DNA of 64,000 nt, taken from positions 62,001 to 126,000 of the forward strand of contig NZ_VTTO01000006.1 of assembly GCF_008364825.1 (NCBI RefSeq), in the 5' to 3' direction. A model generated the notes under the pieces. The model did not search any database. It was not told the origin of the DNA and worked only from the letters and a program-made list of their open reading frames with translations. The translations under genes and the position numbers were made by a program. This document shows positions 48,873-58,499 of the stretch, one piece after another. This DNA is from Azospirillum sp. B21 (lineage in GTDB: Bacteria; Pseudomonadota; Alphaproteobacteria; Azospirillales; Azospirillaceae). The first letter of the stretch is position 1; each line of letters begins with the position of its first letter.

Positions 48873-49780
48873 GTCGTCACCTCACCAAGAGAAATCGTGG
48901 CGGCGCTGTGCAGGTCGTTCAGGTACTTCTGGCTGAAGTCCTCGATGACCTGGAAAAGCCCGCCGTAGCGGTAGCAGTCGAAGGCGCTGTCGGTGTCCGG
49001 CAGCCACACCGCCGGCCGGTCGGCGTCGAGGAAGTTGACCAGGTCGAACAGGCGGTCCCGGTCGCCGGACTCGTTGACGGTGCGGTCGAGCGTGGCGGTG
49101 CGCCGGCCGCGCCCGGGCTCCACCGCCACCCCGCCGCCGGCCAGCTCCGTCACCTTGCCGCCGCGGCGGTAGCCCTCCGCGGACGCGCCGACATGGCGGT
49201 CGATTGCCACGCTGTCGCCGGCCCAGCCGAACCCAATCCGATAGGCCTGTTCGGTCGTGCTGTAGCGGCTGCCGGTCACCCGGTAGGCCGGGCCGTAGAT
49301 CGTCCAGCGCAGCACCTGCGCGCTGCACAGCGGCATCACCACATGGATGTTCGTCGGGTAGCGCAGGAACTCACGGGCGCCCAACTGGCCCAGCACGGTG
49401 TTCTCACCGCCGAACCGCAGCGTCTTGGGATCGTAGAGGCCGGGCAGCACCAGGCGGTCGATGCCGCCGGCGAACTGCGTGCTGAAGGCCAGCGAGGTCC
49501 GGGCGCTGGTCTTGAAGGCCTCCAGCCGGATACGGCCGGTTTTCCACAGGTTGGTGCGGTAGAGGCCGGCATAGGTCAGGTCGATCGGCCGGTCCCACTC
49601 CCATTCCAGCACCACCGGCTCGTCCCGGCTGCCGATCCGGGTGGACACTGCGGCGTCCACCAGCGGCAGCGTCTTCAGCGCATCGAGCGGCGCCGTTGCC
49701 GCCCAGTCGGCAGCAACGCCGGTGATGGCGCAGTCCTGTTCCGACAGCTCGTTGATATGGGCCAGAAGTCCGGTTGCCAT
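48869..49780 (-). CDS. Phage tail-tip/baseplate protein of unknown fold
   Basis: 303 residues, no family recognised. It is beta-rich with many aromatic residues (VVLEWEWDRPIDLTYAGLYR; YSTTEQAYRIGFGWAG) and no signal peptide or catalytic motif. It lies between the 524-residue tail protein (three-base gap) and the fibre gene (four-base overlap). By order it replaces the lambda L/K/I segment. A role in the tail tip, perhaps as an adaptor for the fibre, is inferred from position only. Confidence 0.7.
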   Translation of the reverse strand: MATGLLAHINELSEQDCAITGVAADWAATAPLDALKTLPLVDAAVSTRIGSRDEPVVLEWEWDRPIDLTYAGLYRTNLWKTGRIRLEAFKTSARTSLAFSTQFAGGIDRLVLPGLYDPKTLRFGGENTVLGQLGAREFLRYPTNIHVVMPLCSAQVLRWTIYGPAYRVTGSRYSTTEQAYRIGFGWAGDSVAIDRHVGASAEGYRRGGKVTELAGGGVAVEPGRGRRTATLDRTVNESGDRDRLFDLVNFLDADRPAVWLPDTDSAFDCYRYGGLFQVIEDFSQKYLNDLHSAATISLGEVTT

Positions 49781-49783
49781 GGC

Positions 49784-51358
49784 TCACCGCGCCACGTAGA
49801 GGGTGGCGCCGCCGCTGCGGTCCGCGATGGACCGGCCATAGACCACCACCGGCGCCCCATCGGCAAAGCCGGCGATGTCGTCCTCCACCGTCACGGTGTC
49901 CCCGATCCAGACGCCGGGCGCCCCGTCCAGCGCCGGCAGCTCGTAGAGGGTGGGCGGCGCCGACAGCTCGGCCACCCAGGCCGGCAGCTCTGCCGCGGCA
50001 TCGGCGCTGAAAGTCAGCGCGGTCTCGACCGTGGCCACCTTGGCCGAGCTGCCCCAGGTGGCGGCGATCGCCTCGTCGGTGGCAGATGGCACTTCCACCC
50101 ATTCCTGGATCCAGCGGGTGGCGTCGGCCACGGAGGCGTCGGTGGCGGCGCTGCTGGACGGGCTGGGGTTGTGGGCGCAGCGCAGCACCACCTGCTTGGC
50201 CGGCGGGTTGTGCTGGCCCTCGACATACTGCAGGCCCGTGGTGGTGCCGGCGGCGCTGCTGTAGGCCCGGACCGCCGCCGCCGCGGTGGGACGGGGAACG
50301 CGGGTCACCACCAGCTGGCCGGCGGTGCCGACATACCAGCCGCCCCGCGGCACGCTGCCGACGAACTTGGCATAGGCGGCGGCATGGGTGGTGCCGTCGC
50401 CGGCGGGGAGGAAGAGCCCCACCGTGCGCGGCACCACGTCCATGCCGGCGCTGTCCACCGTGCCGGCCAGCCCGGCGCCGGTGGCCAGGGCGGCGATCAG
50501 CTCGCCGATATAGCGGCGGTAGACGCCGGCGAATTTCCGGCCCAGCACCTCGACGCGAAAGTCGGCATACTTCACCGTGGTGGTGATGATCCCGCTGGCG
50601 AGGTCGACCGTGAAGTGCGCGTTGTCCGCCGGGGTGGCGCCGCTCTGCCTGGTCACCCCGACACCGGAAGACCAGCCCCGCGGCACGTCCTGCACCGGCT
50701 TGCCGCCACCGACAGACCAGCGGTGGAAGCCGTCGATGATGCCGAGATAGGTCGGCCGCGCCATCGGGCAGTGCCCCAGCGGCAGCTCCTTCAACGTGTC
50801 CTTCAGCTCGGCCGGCCCCTCGTATCCGCCGGTGCCCTTGTAGCGCTCGGTCTGGATCGGCGTGTCGTAGTCGAGGCGCTGGTCGTAGATCGGCAGGGCG
50901 ATCTCGGTGCGCTTGGGCTTGGGCTGGCCAACCCGGGCGGTCCAGATGGTCACCGCCTCGGCCAGCGGCGCCCCGTCCTCGATCTCGCGCTCGGTCACCG
51001 ACTGGATGACATAGTCGCCGGTCAGCAGCAGGTTGAGCGGCCGGTCTTCGAGGGCGAGGCGCAGCCAGGCGCCGGTGTCGAGGTCCTGCAGGGTGGCGAA
51101 GCGCTGTCCCGGATTGCGCGAGGTCTCGTTGCGCAGCACCAGGTCGCCGATCCGCAGCTCGGCCTGCCCGTCCGCGGCACCCAGGCTGCCGATCGACACC
51201 GACGCGTCGGCGCCGGCGGTCACCAGCGGCAGCCAAGTGACGTTCGCCGGGCTGTCGGCCGGGCCGGACTGGTAGCCGGGGAAGGTGGCCAGCGGCAGCC
51301 GGTGGCGGTGGCCGCTGGGGCGGTGGAACAGTGTCAGGTCGATCAGACGCACCGTCAT
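49784..51358 (-). CDS. Phage tail protein, probable tail-hub component
   Basis: 524 residues. The start codon overlaps the tape-measure stop by one base (TGATG). The first 60 residues (MTVRLIDLTLFHRPSG, then LPLATFPGYQSG) and a repeated-domain look (YVIQSVTEREIEDGAPLAEAVTIW; YLGIIDGFHRWSVGGGKPV) suggest several beta domains. It would be the distal tail/hub protein by position right after the tape measure. I see neither the NlpC/P60 peptidase of lambda K nor the long gpJ pattern. Confidence 0.7.
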   Translation of the reverse strand: MTVRLIDLTLFHRPSGHRHRLPLATFPGYQSGPADSPANVTWLPLVTAGADASVSIGSLGAADGQAELRIGDLVLRNETSRNPGQRFATLQDLDTGAWLRLALEDRPLNLLLTGDYVIQSVTEREIEDGAPLAEAVTIWTARVGQPKPKRTEIALPIYDQRLDYDTPIQTERYKGTGGYEGPAELKDTLKELPLGHCPMARPTYLGIIDGFHRWSVGGGKPVQDVPRGWSSGVGVTRQSGATPADNAHFTVDLASGIITTTVKYADFRVEVLGRKFAGVYRRYIGELIAALATGAGLAGTVDSAGMDVVPRTVGLFLPAGDGTTHAAAYAKFVGSVPRGGWYVGTAGQLVVTRVPRPTAAAAVRAYSSAAGTTTGLQYVEGQHNPPAKQVVLRCAHNPSPSSSAATDASVADATRWIQEWVEVPSATDEAIAATWGSSAKVATVETALTFSADAAAELPAWVAELSAPPTLYELPALDGAPGVWIGDTVTVEDDIAGFADGAPVVVYGRSIADRSGGATLYVAR

Positions 51359-54300
51359 CAGGCGGCCCTCCGGGTGTTGGCGAGTTTTCTGGGCAGGTCG
51401 CTGGTGGCGGCCTCGACGCGGGCCAGCAGGGCGGCGGCATCGGCGCCGATGCGGGCGCGCTGGGTGAGGGCGTCGCGGCCGATCGCACGGACCTCGTCGC
51501 GCAGGCCCTCCACCGCCTCCAGCAGCTCGGCCACGCCGGCGCCGCCGGCATCGAGGTCGGGGCGGCGGAAGGAGACCATCGGCGCCGGCGGCTCCAGGTC
51601 GCTGCCGGGCAGCCGGAGGTCGAGCGCCACCGGGATGCGCCGGCCGTCGGGCAGCGGCACATGGGCCTCGGCGGTGTGGGCGCCTTCCGACACCCACGCC
51701 AGCTGCGGCCCGAAAGAAATGCCGCCGGTGGCGAAGCCCGGAATGCGTCGGGTGCCGGCCAGCACCTCGTCGATCCCGTTGTCCAGGAACCACCGCGCCA
51801 GATTGAAGCCGGGGTTGCGCGCCCGCTCCGCCTGGATGTCGGGGAAGGCGCCGAAGGTCGCCTCTATCTGGTCAAGGCTGAAGGCCTGCAGCCGCTGGCG
51901 CTTCTGCTCCGTGGTCTCGGCAGGCGCCGCGGGGGTGGAGGGTGTCGCCGTCAGGACGGCTTCGCCGAACCTTGAAGCCCGGCCACTGTCCATCGCCAGC
52001 CAGACATTGAAGGCCTCGTCCAGCTTGCCGCCCCAGCCCATGGAGCTGGCGATCCCAGCCTGCTGCGCCCCCGACAGGCGTTCCCATGCCGTCTGCACCG
52101 CCGCCGGCGCGCTGTAGCGCGGCCGGTTGTCGTTGCCGTTGGTCAACTTCATCAGCGGCGTCAGCGCCGACTGCCAGACGGCATAGCTCTGGTCCATGAC
52201 GTCGCGCAGGCCGGACAGGCTGCCCAGCTGGCGCTGCCCGATCGCCGCGGCGTCGGCCCGGGCCTTCTGCAGCTCCTTCAGCTGGTCCTGCGCCACCTGC
52301 AAATCCTGGGTGGCGGTGTCGAGGCTCAGCCCGCTGGTGTTGCCCAGTTCGGCAAAGACCCTGTCCACCTTGTCCCACAGCACCGACGCGGTGCCGCCGC
52401 TGGCCGCCTTCTCCAGCGCCACCAGGGTGGGACCGACCTGCAGCAGCGTCTGCCGGGCGGTTTCCTTTTCCGCATCGGTGGAGCTGCCGTTCTTCAGCAC
52501 CGCATAGGCGGCGTCGAAGCGGTCGGTCGCCTCCTGGATCTTCTGGCGCGGTGCCAGCGGCGAGTCGTCGCCCTCCCGCAGGGCGGCGCGGGCGTCGCGG
52601 AACTGCCGGGCGGCCTGCAACAGGGCGATGGCGCCGGACTGGATGGAGTCGACCACCTGGTGCTTGGCGGCGATCTCGCGGTCATAGGCGTCCAGCAGGT
52701 CCTGCTGTGCCAGGGAAAAGGCTTGGCTCGCCCGTTCCGCCATCTGCACCAGGCGCAGCTGGGTGGTGTCGTAGCCGGCCGCGGTGGCCTCTGCCAGGGC
52801 TGCCGCCTGCTGGGCGTCCAGCGCGATCAGCCCGGCGCCGCGGCTGTTGCCGAGCGCCGCATACATCCGGCTGGTGACGTCGGCCTGCCAGGATGCCTTC
52901 TGCACCGCCTTCTCGGCCGCATCGGCGCTGTCGCTCCACGCCTGGGTGAGATAGCCCACCATGGTGCTGTACTGGTCACCGGTGATGGTGCCGTCATAGA
53001 GGGCACTGTTCAGCCGGCCCAGCGCCGCCCGCTCGGCCTCGATCGTCAGCGTGCCGCCGGATGCCGCCTGCTCCACCCCCTCGATGACGCCGGCCAGCCC
53101 CTTGATGGCAGAGTTGGTGCGGTCGAGGCCCAGCCCCTGCAGCCGGTCCAGCGCGCTGGATTTGGCGTTGGGGTTGATCAGCGCCTCAATGGCGACGGCC
53201 CCCTGCCGCTGCACATAGGCCACCGCGTCGGCGTAGCTGTCCTGCAGGCGTCGGGTGTAGCGTGCCGCCAGTTCGGCCACCTCACCGGTGGTGTAGCCGA
53301 GCGACAGCAGCGCCGGCCGGAACTGTTCGAACTCGATCTCGGCCTGCTTGGTCGCCGCGGCCATGCCCACCAGCGGCTTGGTCGCCGGGCCGAGCCCCAT
53401 CATCGCCTCGATGCCCTTGCGGGCGGCGGCGGTCAGCTCGGTCTCGGTGGCCAGCCCCAGCTCGCTGGCCTTGCTGCGCCAATCGGTGATGTTGGTCTTG
53501 ACCTGGTCACCGATCGCCTTGGCGTTCTCGGTGAAGGTCTTCAGCAGGTTGTTCGTCGGATCCAGGCTGGCGTTCATCACGTCGAGCTGCTGGCGGAAGC
53601 CCGCGGCGAAGCCCAGGTCGGTGGCCAGTTCCTCGGCCTTGGTGGCCTTGGAGGTGGTGAGTGCCTTCTTCACGTCGTCGTTGACGCCGGTCAGCTGGCC
53701 GGTGCCGATCAGCCCCTTCAGGCTTTCGCGCATGTAGAAGGCGATCGCCTGGTCCTGGTCGGTGAACTCGACGCGCTGCCCGGCCTTCTCCCCGACGCTG
53801 GGAGTCACGTACCACTTGCCGTCCTTGGCGAACTGCTGGATGAGCCCCGTGTTTGCGCCGTCGCCACCGGTCAGCTTGCCGCCGATGCCGGCCACCACCG
53901 TGTTCATCGACGCGGCGACGGCATCGGTCAGCTGCTGCATCTGGCCGGCATCGGCGCCGTTGTCCGCCAGGGCGGTGTCGGTGCGGAATCCGCCCTTGCC
54001 GTCCAATACGACGTTGCCGGAGCTGTTGGGACCGACCGTTGCCTTCTGGGTGCCCAGCATGCCCATGATGCCGCCGACCACCGCGCCGATCGCCAGTCCG
54101 ATCGGCCCGCCGATAGCGCCCAGCCCCATGTAGGCGGCGAGTGCCGACGCGCCGGCGCCCAGCGCCGCACCCGACAGTCCGCCCACCACCTTGGAGTTGG
54201 TCAGGGTTCCCAGGTAGGCCCCGCCCATGCCGCCGAAGGCACCGGCGCCGGCGGCGCCCAGATAGGCCGAGAGGCCGGTCCCGGCAGCCACGCCACCGGC

Positions 54301-57300
54301 CGCACCGCCCGAAGAACCGGCCACCACCGTGGGAGAGGCCGAGACGGCCAAGCCAGGGTTGGCGGCCTGCAGCATGGCCGTCTGAGACGCCAGAACCTCG
54401 GCAGACGGTGCCAGCACCGTTTGCCCGGCGAGCGTCGTCGCTTGGCTGCCGATGCCGAGCGCGCTGTAACCGAAGCTGTCGATTGCGCCGGACAGGCCGC
54501 CGGGGATGAGTTTGTCGAGCGCCCAGCCGGCGCCCTTCGACAACGCGGTGTTGGTCAGGCTGCCGGTGAGCCCGCCACCCTGCGCCTGTCCCGATTGCTC
54601 GCCGCTGCCGCCGAACAGGTCGAACACGGTGGGCAGGTTGCTGCCCATCACCATGTTCTTCAGCGGGTTGATGACGGCCATCTTCAGCGCGAGCTGCTGC
54701 AGCTCCACGCTGACGGTGCCGATGGCGTCGGCCCACGACATGGTCGACTTGCCGGCCGCAGACAGCTTCTGCAGGATGGCGTCGAAGCTGCGATCGCCGA
54801 ATTGCTCCAGCTCCTGGTAGGCGGCGTTGGTCCGCTCCAGCGCCAGGTTCTGCCGGGCAAGCGCTTCGGCGTTGGCCAGATAAGCCTGCCCCTCCCGGCT
54901 GGCGGCGTCGATGTTGCGCTCGCGCAGGTCGATCAGGGCCTGAGTGCGCGCCAGCTCCACCGCCCGCTGTTCGGCCGACGCGCCGATCAGCTGCAGCTGC
55001 TTCTGTCCCAGCTCCAGCTGGTCGCGCTGCCGCTGCAGCATCGGACCGGCCGCCACCGCCGACTCCAGCTGCTGCGCCTGGGTCAGCAGCTCGATGTAAT
55101 GGGCCTTGGCCTCGGTGTAGAGCTGGGTTCCCTGCTCGCCTTCCTTCAGCGCCAGCGTGTGCGCCTGCTCGGCCAGCTCCGCCGCCTTGACCGCCTGCGG
55201 CCCCTGCCCGTAGGCGGCCACCAGCGCTTTCTGTGCCTCGATCCGGGCCAGGATCGGCTGGGTGGACTCGGTGCGGAGCTGTTGCTGGGTGGACCGCTCC
55301 TGTGCCTCCAGATTGGTCCGGGTGGCCGCCGACAGTCCACGCACCGCCGCCGCCGCGACCTGGTTCTCGATCGTGGCCCGCCGGGTCGCTGCCTCGCCCT
55401 TGCCGGCAGCCGCGGCCAGCCGCGCCTGTGCATCGGTCTGCAACTGCAGCTGCAGCGTGCCCTGCGCCGCCGCCCCGGCCAACTGCGCCTGCGACGATGA
55501 TTGCAGCACGGCCCAACGCTGCTGCAGGTCGAGCGGCAGCGACTTCAGCACCGCCCCGAAATCCTTGGTCGTCAGCAGAGTCTTCGCCGTCTCCGCCCCA
55601 AGGCCGGGGTACTCCACCGCGACCTTGGCCAGCTCGATGCGGTTCTGCGCGTGCGCCTTGGCCGCATCGGTGACCGCACCAGCCAACAGGCGCTGCCCGT
55701 TGGCCTGCCGCTCCAGCTCGGCGGTCTGGTCCCGTGTTTCCAGCCCGACGATCGGGCGCAGCGTCGCATCGGCAGCGTCCCGCTTGCGCCGCCACAGGTC
55801 GAGATCCTTGGCATCGCCATTCGTCGGCTCCGGCCCGACCAACTCGGCCAGCCGCCGCTGGTAGCCGGCCGGCACCTCCAACTGCTTGGACTTGGCCACC
55901 AGGTCAGCGAGTTTCGCCGTCAGTCCGGCGACCTCACCGCCCATGGTCTGGAAGCCGGATGCCGCCGTGCCCGCGTTGGTGCCGACACCGAGCACGGCCT
56001 TGGCCGCATCGTCGGCGGTGCCGTTCAGCAGCGCTAGCCCCGCCTCGGTTTCCTTGACCTCCTGCTTCGCCTTGGCCAGCGGGGCGGCCCACTCCGCAAA
56101 GGCCTTGACCAGCGGCTTCAGCCGGGCGTCTTGGCTGGCCAGCTTGTCGATGGCGGCAAACAGCGCCTCGGCGTCGATGGCGCCGGCGAGGAATTGCTGC
56201 TGAAGCTCGCGCGCCGGACCGAAGACCTTGGCGGCGTCCTCCTTCGACAGGCCGGACTCGTAGGCGGCACGGTCGATCTTGAAGGAACCGGCACGCGCGT
56301 AGGTCTCTTCCTGCTTCACCGCAGCCAGGGCGGCGTCGCGGGCGGCCTCCAGGTTCTGACGACGCAGGGCGGCGACCGCCTCCGTCATCGTCTTCACTTT
56401 GCCGGTGCTGCGGTCGAAGGCGGAGTCGAAGTCCCGCATCGCGTCGCTGTGCAGACGCGTCGCCTTTTCCGATGCGGTCATCCCGCTGGAAAAGACCGCG
56501 ACCGCCGCGGCGCCCGCCAGCAGGGCGGCACCCACCGGGCCACCCACCAGGGCCATGGCTCCCGACAGCAGGGCCATGCCGCGCGAGGCGACCGTGGCCG
56601 CCACGCCGGTGCCGGCGATGGCAGAGGCCTGGGCACTCTGCGCCATGGTCAGCGCGACCGTGGTCTCCGCCACCCGCGCATCGGCCGCCGCGCGTGCGGT
56701 GCGGGCGGCGATCAGCGCCTCCTCGGCCTGCACCAGTCGCGCGGTCTTGCCGATGGCGGCGTCGAGCGCCGCAGCCGCCTCGTACTGCGTTGCGCGGGCA
56801 GCCAGGTCGGACCGGGCCTTGGCCTGGGCAGCCTGGGCGGCGGCGACGTCGGCCGCCGCCGCCTCCACCGTCGCGGCGGCGCCGGCGCGCAGCGCGGCCT
56901 CCTTCTGCAGCAGGTGCCCGGTGTTGGTCAGCAGCTCCTTGCGCAGCGCCACCTGGGAAGCGGCGAACTGCCCGGCAGCCTGGATCGCCGGCCCGATACC
57001 GCGGGCGACGAAGGCCGCACCCAACGCCAGGGCGGTGGCTTCCGCCGCCGCCGTCACCCGGTCGAAGTTGTCGGCAAGCCCGGCCATGGCCGGCTGCACC
57101 GCGGACAGCAGGCGATCCCCCAGCTCGACGCGGTACACCTCGGCCGCCGCACGCAGGCGGCTGGCCACCTGCTCCCCGGTTTCGGCCAAGCGGCTGTAAG
57201 CGGCCTCGGTGGCGCCCACCTTGTTCTGCAGCTCCTGCTGCGCATCGGCGAAGGCGGTGCTTTCCCGGCTGGCCAGGGCCATCACCGGCAGCAGCGCCTC

Positions 57301-58212
57301 GACGCCGCCGAACAGCAGGGCCATCGACTCGGAGCTGCCGCCGGTCTTGTCGGCCACCTCCTGGAGGAAGTTGGCGAGGCCCTTCGCCTTCAGGGCGCCG
57401 GCGTTGAACTCCAGGCCCAGCGCGCGGGCGGTCGCGGTGGCTTCCTGCGACGGCTTCAGCACGGCGGCGATCACCGACCGCATGCCGTCCATGGCGGTGG
57501 AGGTCTTGATGCCGTTGGCGGTCAGCGCGGCGGCGGCGGCCATCAGCTCGTCCAGCGACACGCCGGTCTGCGCCGCGATCGGGGCGACCTGCCCGATATA
57601 GGAGGCCAGCTCCTTGATGTTGGTCTTGCCGGCGGCGGCGGACGCGAAGAAGGCGTCGGCCACATTGGCCGCACCGCCGGCCGCCGCACCGTAGGAGTTG
57701 AGCACGGAGGTCAGGCCGTCGGCGGCGGTCTGCACGTCGGTGACGCCACCGATCGCCAGCCGGTTGGCCTCCGTCAGCACGGAGATGGCATTGGCCGCAC
57801 TGTAGGCGCCGGCGGAAATGACCTCGTAGAGGGCCTTGGCCTGGTCGGTCGGCAGCCCGCCGAACTGCCGCGCCAGATCCTTGACCTGGGCGGCGTAGCG
57901 GCTGGTGTCGGCCCCCTTCAGCAGCGTGCCGACCTGAGCGATGGCGGTTTGGAACGCCATTGCGGCCCTGGTGGCCTCCACCAGGGAATCGGCCGCTCCG
58001 GCGCCGAGCTGCACGCCGGCCAGAGCCACCACGGCGGTGGCGACGCCGGACGCGGACCGGCCGAGCGCGTCGAAGCTGGACGATGCGCGGCGCACGGAAC
58101 CGTCGACGCGGCCGGCGAACTGGTCGACGCGGGCTTCCGCCTGCGACAGCACCCGCCGCAGGCCAGAGTCGTCCGCGCCAACCGGCACCATCATGCCGGG
58201 GAAATCAGCCAT
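51358..58212 (-). CDS. Phage tail tape-measure protein
   Basis: 2284 residues. Residues about 215-330 match the TP901-type tape-measure core (TGVSLDELMAAAAALTANG; ALGLEFNAGALKAKGLANFL). Long Ala/Gln-rich coiled coils fill about 420-1200. A glycine-rich hydrophobic region at about 1290-1390 (GLGAIGGPIGLAIGAVVGG) is the usual membrane-inserting segment. The C-terminus has the conserved end seen in such proteins (AWVSEGAHTAEAHVPLP, then LLEAVEGLRDEVRAIGR). At the lambda ratio of about 0.15 nm per residue the tail would be near 340 nm, a long flexible siphovirus tail. GGAG lies seven bases before the ATG. Confidence 0.93.
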   Translation of the reverse strand: MADFPGMMVPVGADDSGLRRVLSQAEARVDQFAGRVDGSVRRASSSFDALGRSASGVATAVVALAGVQLGAGAADSLVEATRAAMAFQTAIAQVGTLLKGADTSRYAAQVKDLARQFGGLPTDQAKALYEVISAGAYSAANAISVLTEANRLAIGGVTDVQTAADGLTSVLNSYGAAAGGAANVADAFFASAAAGKTNIKELASYIGQVAPIAAQTGVSLDELMAAAAALTANGIKTSTAMDGMRSVIAAVLKPSQEATATARALGLEFNAGALKAKGLANFLQEVADKTGGSSESMALLFGGVEALLPVMALASRESTAFADAQQELQNKVGATEAAYSRLAETGEQVASRLRAAAEVYRVELGDRLLSAVQPAMAGLADNFDRVTAAAEATALALGAAFVARGIGPAIQAAGQFAASQVALRKELLTNTGHLLQKEAALRAGAAATVEAAAADVAAAQAAQAKARSDLAARATQYEAAAALDAAIGKTARLVQAEEALIAARTARAAADARVAETTVALTMAQSAQASAIAGTGVAATVASRGMALLSGAMALVGGPVGAALLAGAAAVAVFSSGMTASEKATRLHSDAMRDFDSAFDRSTGKVKTMTEAVAALRRQNLEAARDAALAAVKQEETYARAGSFKIDRAAYESGLSKEDAAKVFGPARELQQQFLAGAIDAEALFAAIDKLASQDARLKPLVKAFAEWAAPLAKAKQEVKETEAGLALLNGTADDAAKAVLGVGTNAGTAASGFQTMGGEVAGLTAKLADLVAKSKQLEVPAGYQRRLAELVGPEPTNGDAKDLDLWRRKRDAADATLRPIVGLETRDQTAELERQANGQRLLAGAVTDAAKAHAQNRIELAKVAVEYPGLGAETAKTLLTTKDFGAVLKSLPLDLQQRWAVLQSSSQAQLAGAAAQGTLQLQLQTDAQARLAAAAGKGEAATRRATIENQVAAAAVRGLSAATRTNLEAQERSTQQQLRTESTQPILARIEAQKALVAAYGQGPQAVKAAELAEQAHTLALKEGEQGTQLYTEAKAHYIELLTQAQQLESAVAAGPMLQRQRDQLELGQKQLQLIGASAEQRAVELARTQALIDLRERNIDAASREGQAYLANAEALARQNLALERTNAAYQELEQFGDRSFDAILQKLSAAGKSTMSWADAIGTVSVELQQLALKMAVINPLKNMVMGSNLPTVFDLFGGSGEQSGQAQGGGLTGSLTNTALSKGAGWALDKLIPGGLSGAIDSFGYSALGIGSQATTLAGQTVLAPSAEVLASQTAMLQAANPGLAVSASPTVVAGSSGGAAGGVAAGTGLSAYLGAAGAGAFGGMGGAYLGTLTNSKVVGGLSGAALGAGASALAAYMGLGAIGGPIGLAIGAVVGGIMGMLGTQKATVGPNSSGNVVLDGKGGFRTDTALADNGADAGQMQQLTDAVAASMNTVVAGIGGKLTGGDGANTGLIQQFAKDGKWYVTPSVGEKAGQRVEFTDQDQAIAFYMRESLKGLIGTGQLTGVNDDVKKALTTSKATKAEELATDLGFAAGFRQQLDVMNASLDPTNNLLKTFTENAKAIGDQVKTNITDWRSKASELGLATETELTAAARKGIEAMMGLGPATKPLVGMAAATKQAEIEFEQFRPALLSLGYTTGEVAELAARYTRRLQDSYADAVAYVQRQGAVAIEALINPNAKSSALDRLQGLGLDRTNSAIKGLAGVIEGVEQAASGGTLTIEAERAALGRLNSALYDGTITGDQYSTMVGYLTQAWSDSADAAEKAVQKASWQADVTSRMYAALGNSRGAGLIALDAQQAAALAEATAAGYDTTQLRLVQMAERASQAFSLAQQDLLDAYDREIAAKHQVVDSIQSGAIALLQAARQFRDARAALREGDDSPLAPRQKIQEATDRFDAAYAVLKNGSSTDAEKETARQTLLQVGPTLVALEKAASGGTASVLWDKVDRVFAELGNTSGLSLDTATQDLQVAQDQLKELQKARADAAAIGQRQLGSLSGLRDVMDQSYAVWQSALTPLMKLTNGNDNRPRYSAPAAVQTAWERLSGAQQAGIASSMGWGGKLDEAFNVWLAMDSGRASRFGEAVLTATPSTPAAPAETTEQKRQRLQAFSLDQIEATFGAFPDIQAERARNPGFNLARWFLDNGIDEVLAGTRRIPGFATGGISFGPQLAWVSEGAHTAEAHVPLPDGRRIPVALDLRLPGSDLEPPAPMVSFRRPDLDAGGAGVAELLEAVEGLRDEVRAIGRDALTQRARIGADAAALLARVEAATSDLPRKLANTRRAA

Positions 58213-58230
58213 GCCGGTCTCCGGAAACAG

Positions 58231-58255
58231 AAAGGGCGCCGGTCACCCGGCGCCC
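58231..58255 (-). terminator. Terminator-like hairpin before the tape-measure gene
   Basis: In the minus direction GGGCGCCGG pairs with CCGGCGCCC around GTGA, then TTTCTGTTT. The hairpin overlaps the stop of the GT frame. Confidence 0.6.
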
Positions 58256-58485
58256 CTGCCCTTGCCCTGTTCCGAGCGCCTCAGGCCAAAGACGGCCCGC
58301 GCCCGATCCTTCAGCTCCGCCGTGTCCTTGGGCTTGCGCATCTGGCGCTTGGCCCCGGGAGTGGTGGCGGCGAGGAAATCGACCTTCCCGTCCAGGGCCA
58401 GCTGGATGTCGGGGAACGGGGCGTCCAGCGCCTCGCTGCGCGACCATCCCAGCCAGCCCGTGGCGTACTGGAACATCTGGTCCAC
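58243..58485 (-). CDS. Tail assembly chaperone, GT-type extension frame
   Basis: 80 residues if counted from the GTG at 58485, but the frame stays open up to about 58540. It is the -1 frame relative to the preceding chaperone gene, so it is probably read as a G-GT fusion rather than from its own start. It contains YATGWLGWSRSEALDAPFPDIQLAL and an Arg/Lys-rich tail (ARAVFGLRRSEQGKGRG), the usual composition of T frames. No ribosome-binding site precedes 58485. In lambda the GT product recruits tail-tube subunits to the tape measure. Confidence 0.7.
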   Translation of the reverse strand: MDQMFQYATGWLGWSRSEALDAPFPDIQLALDGKVDFLAATTPGAKRQMRKPKDTAELKDRARAVFGLRRSEQGKGRGAG

Positions 58486-58499
58486 GTACTCCGGGAAGG

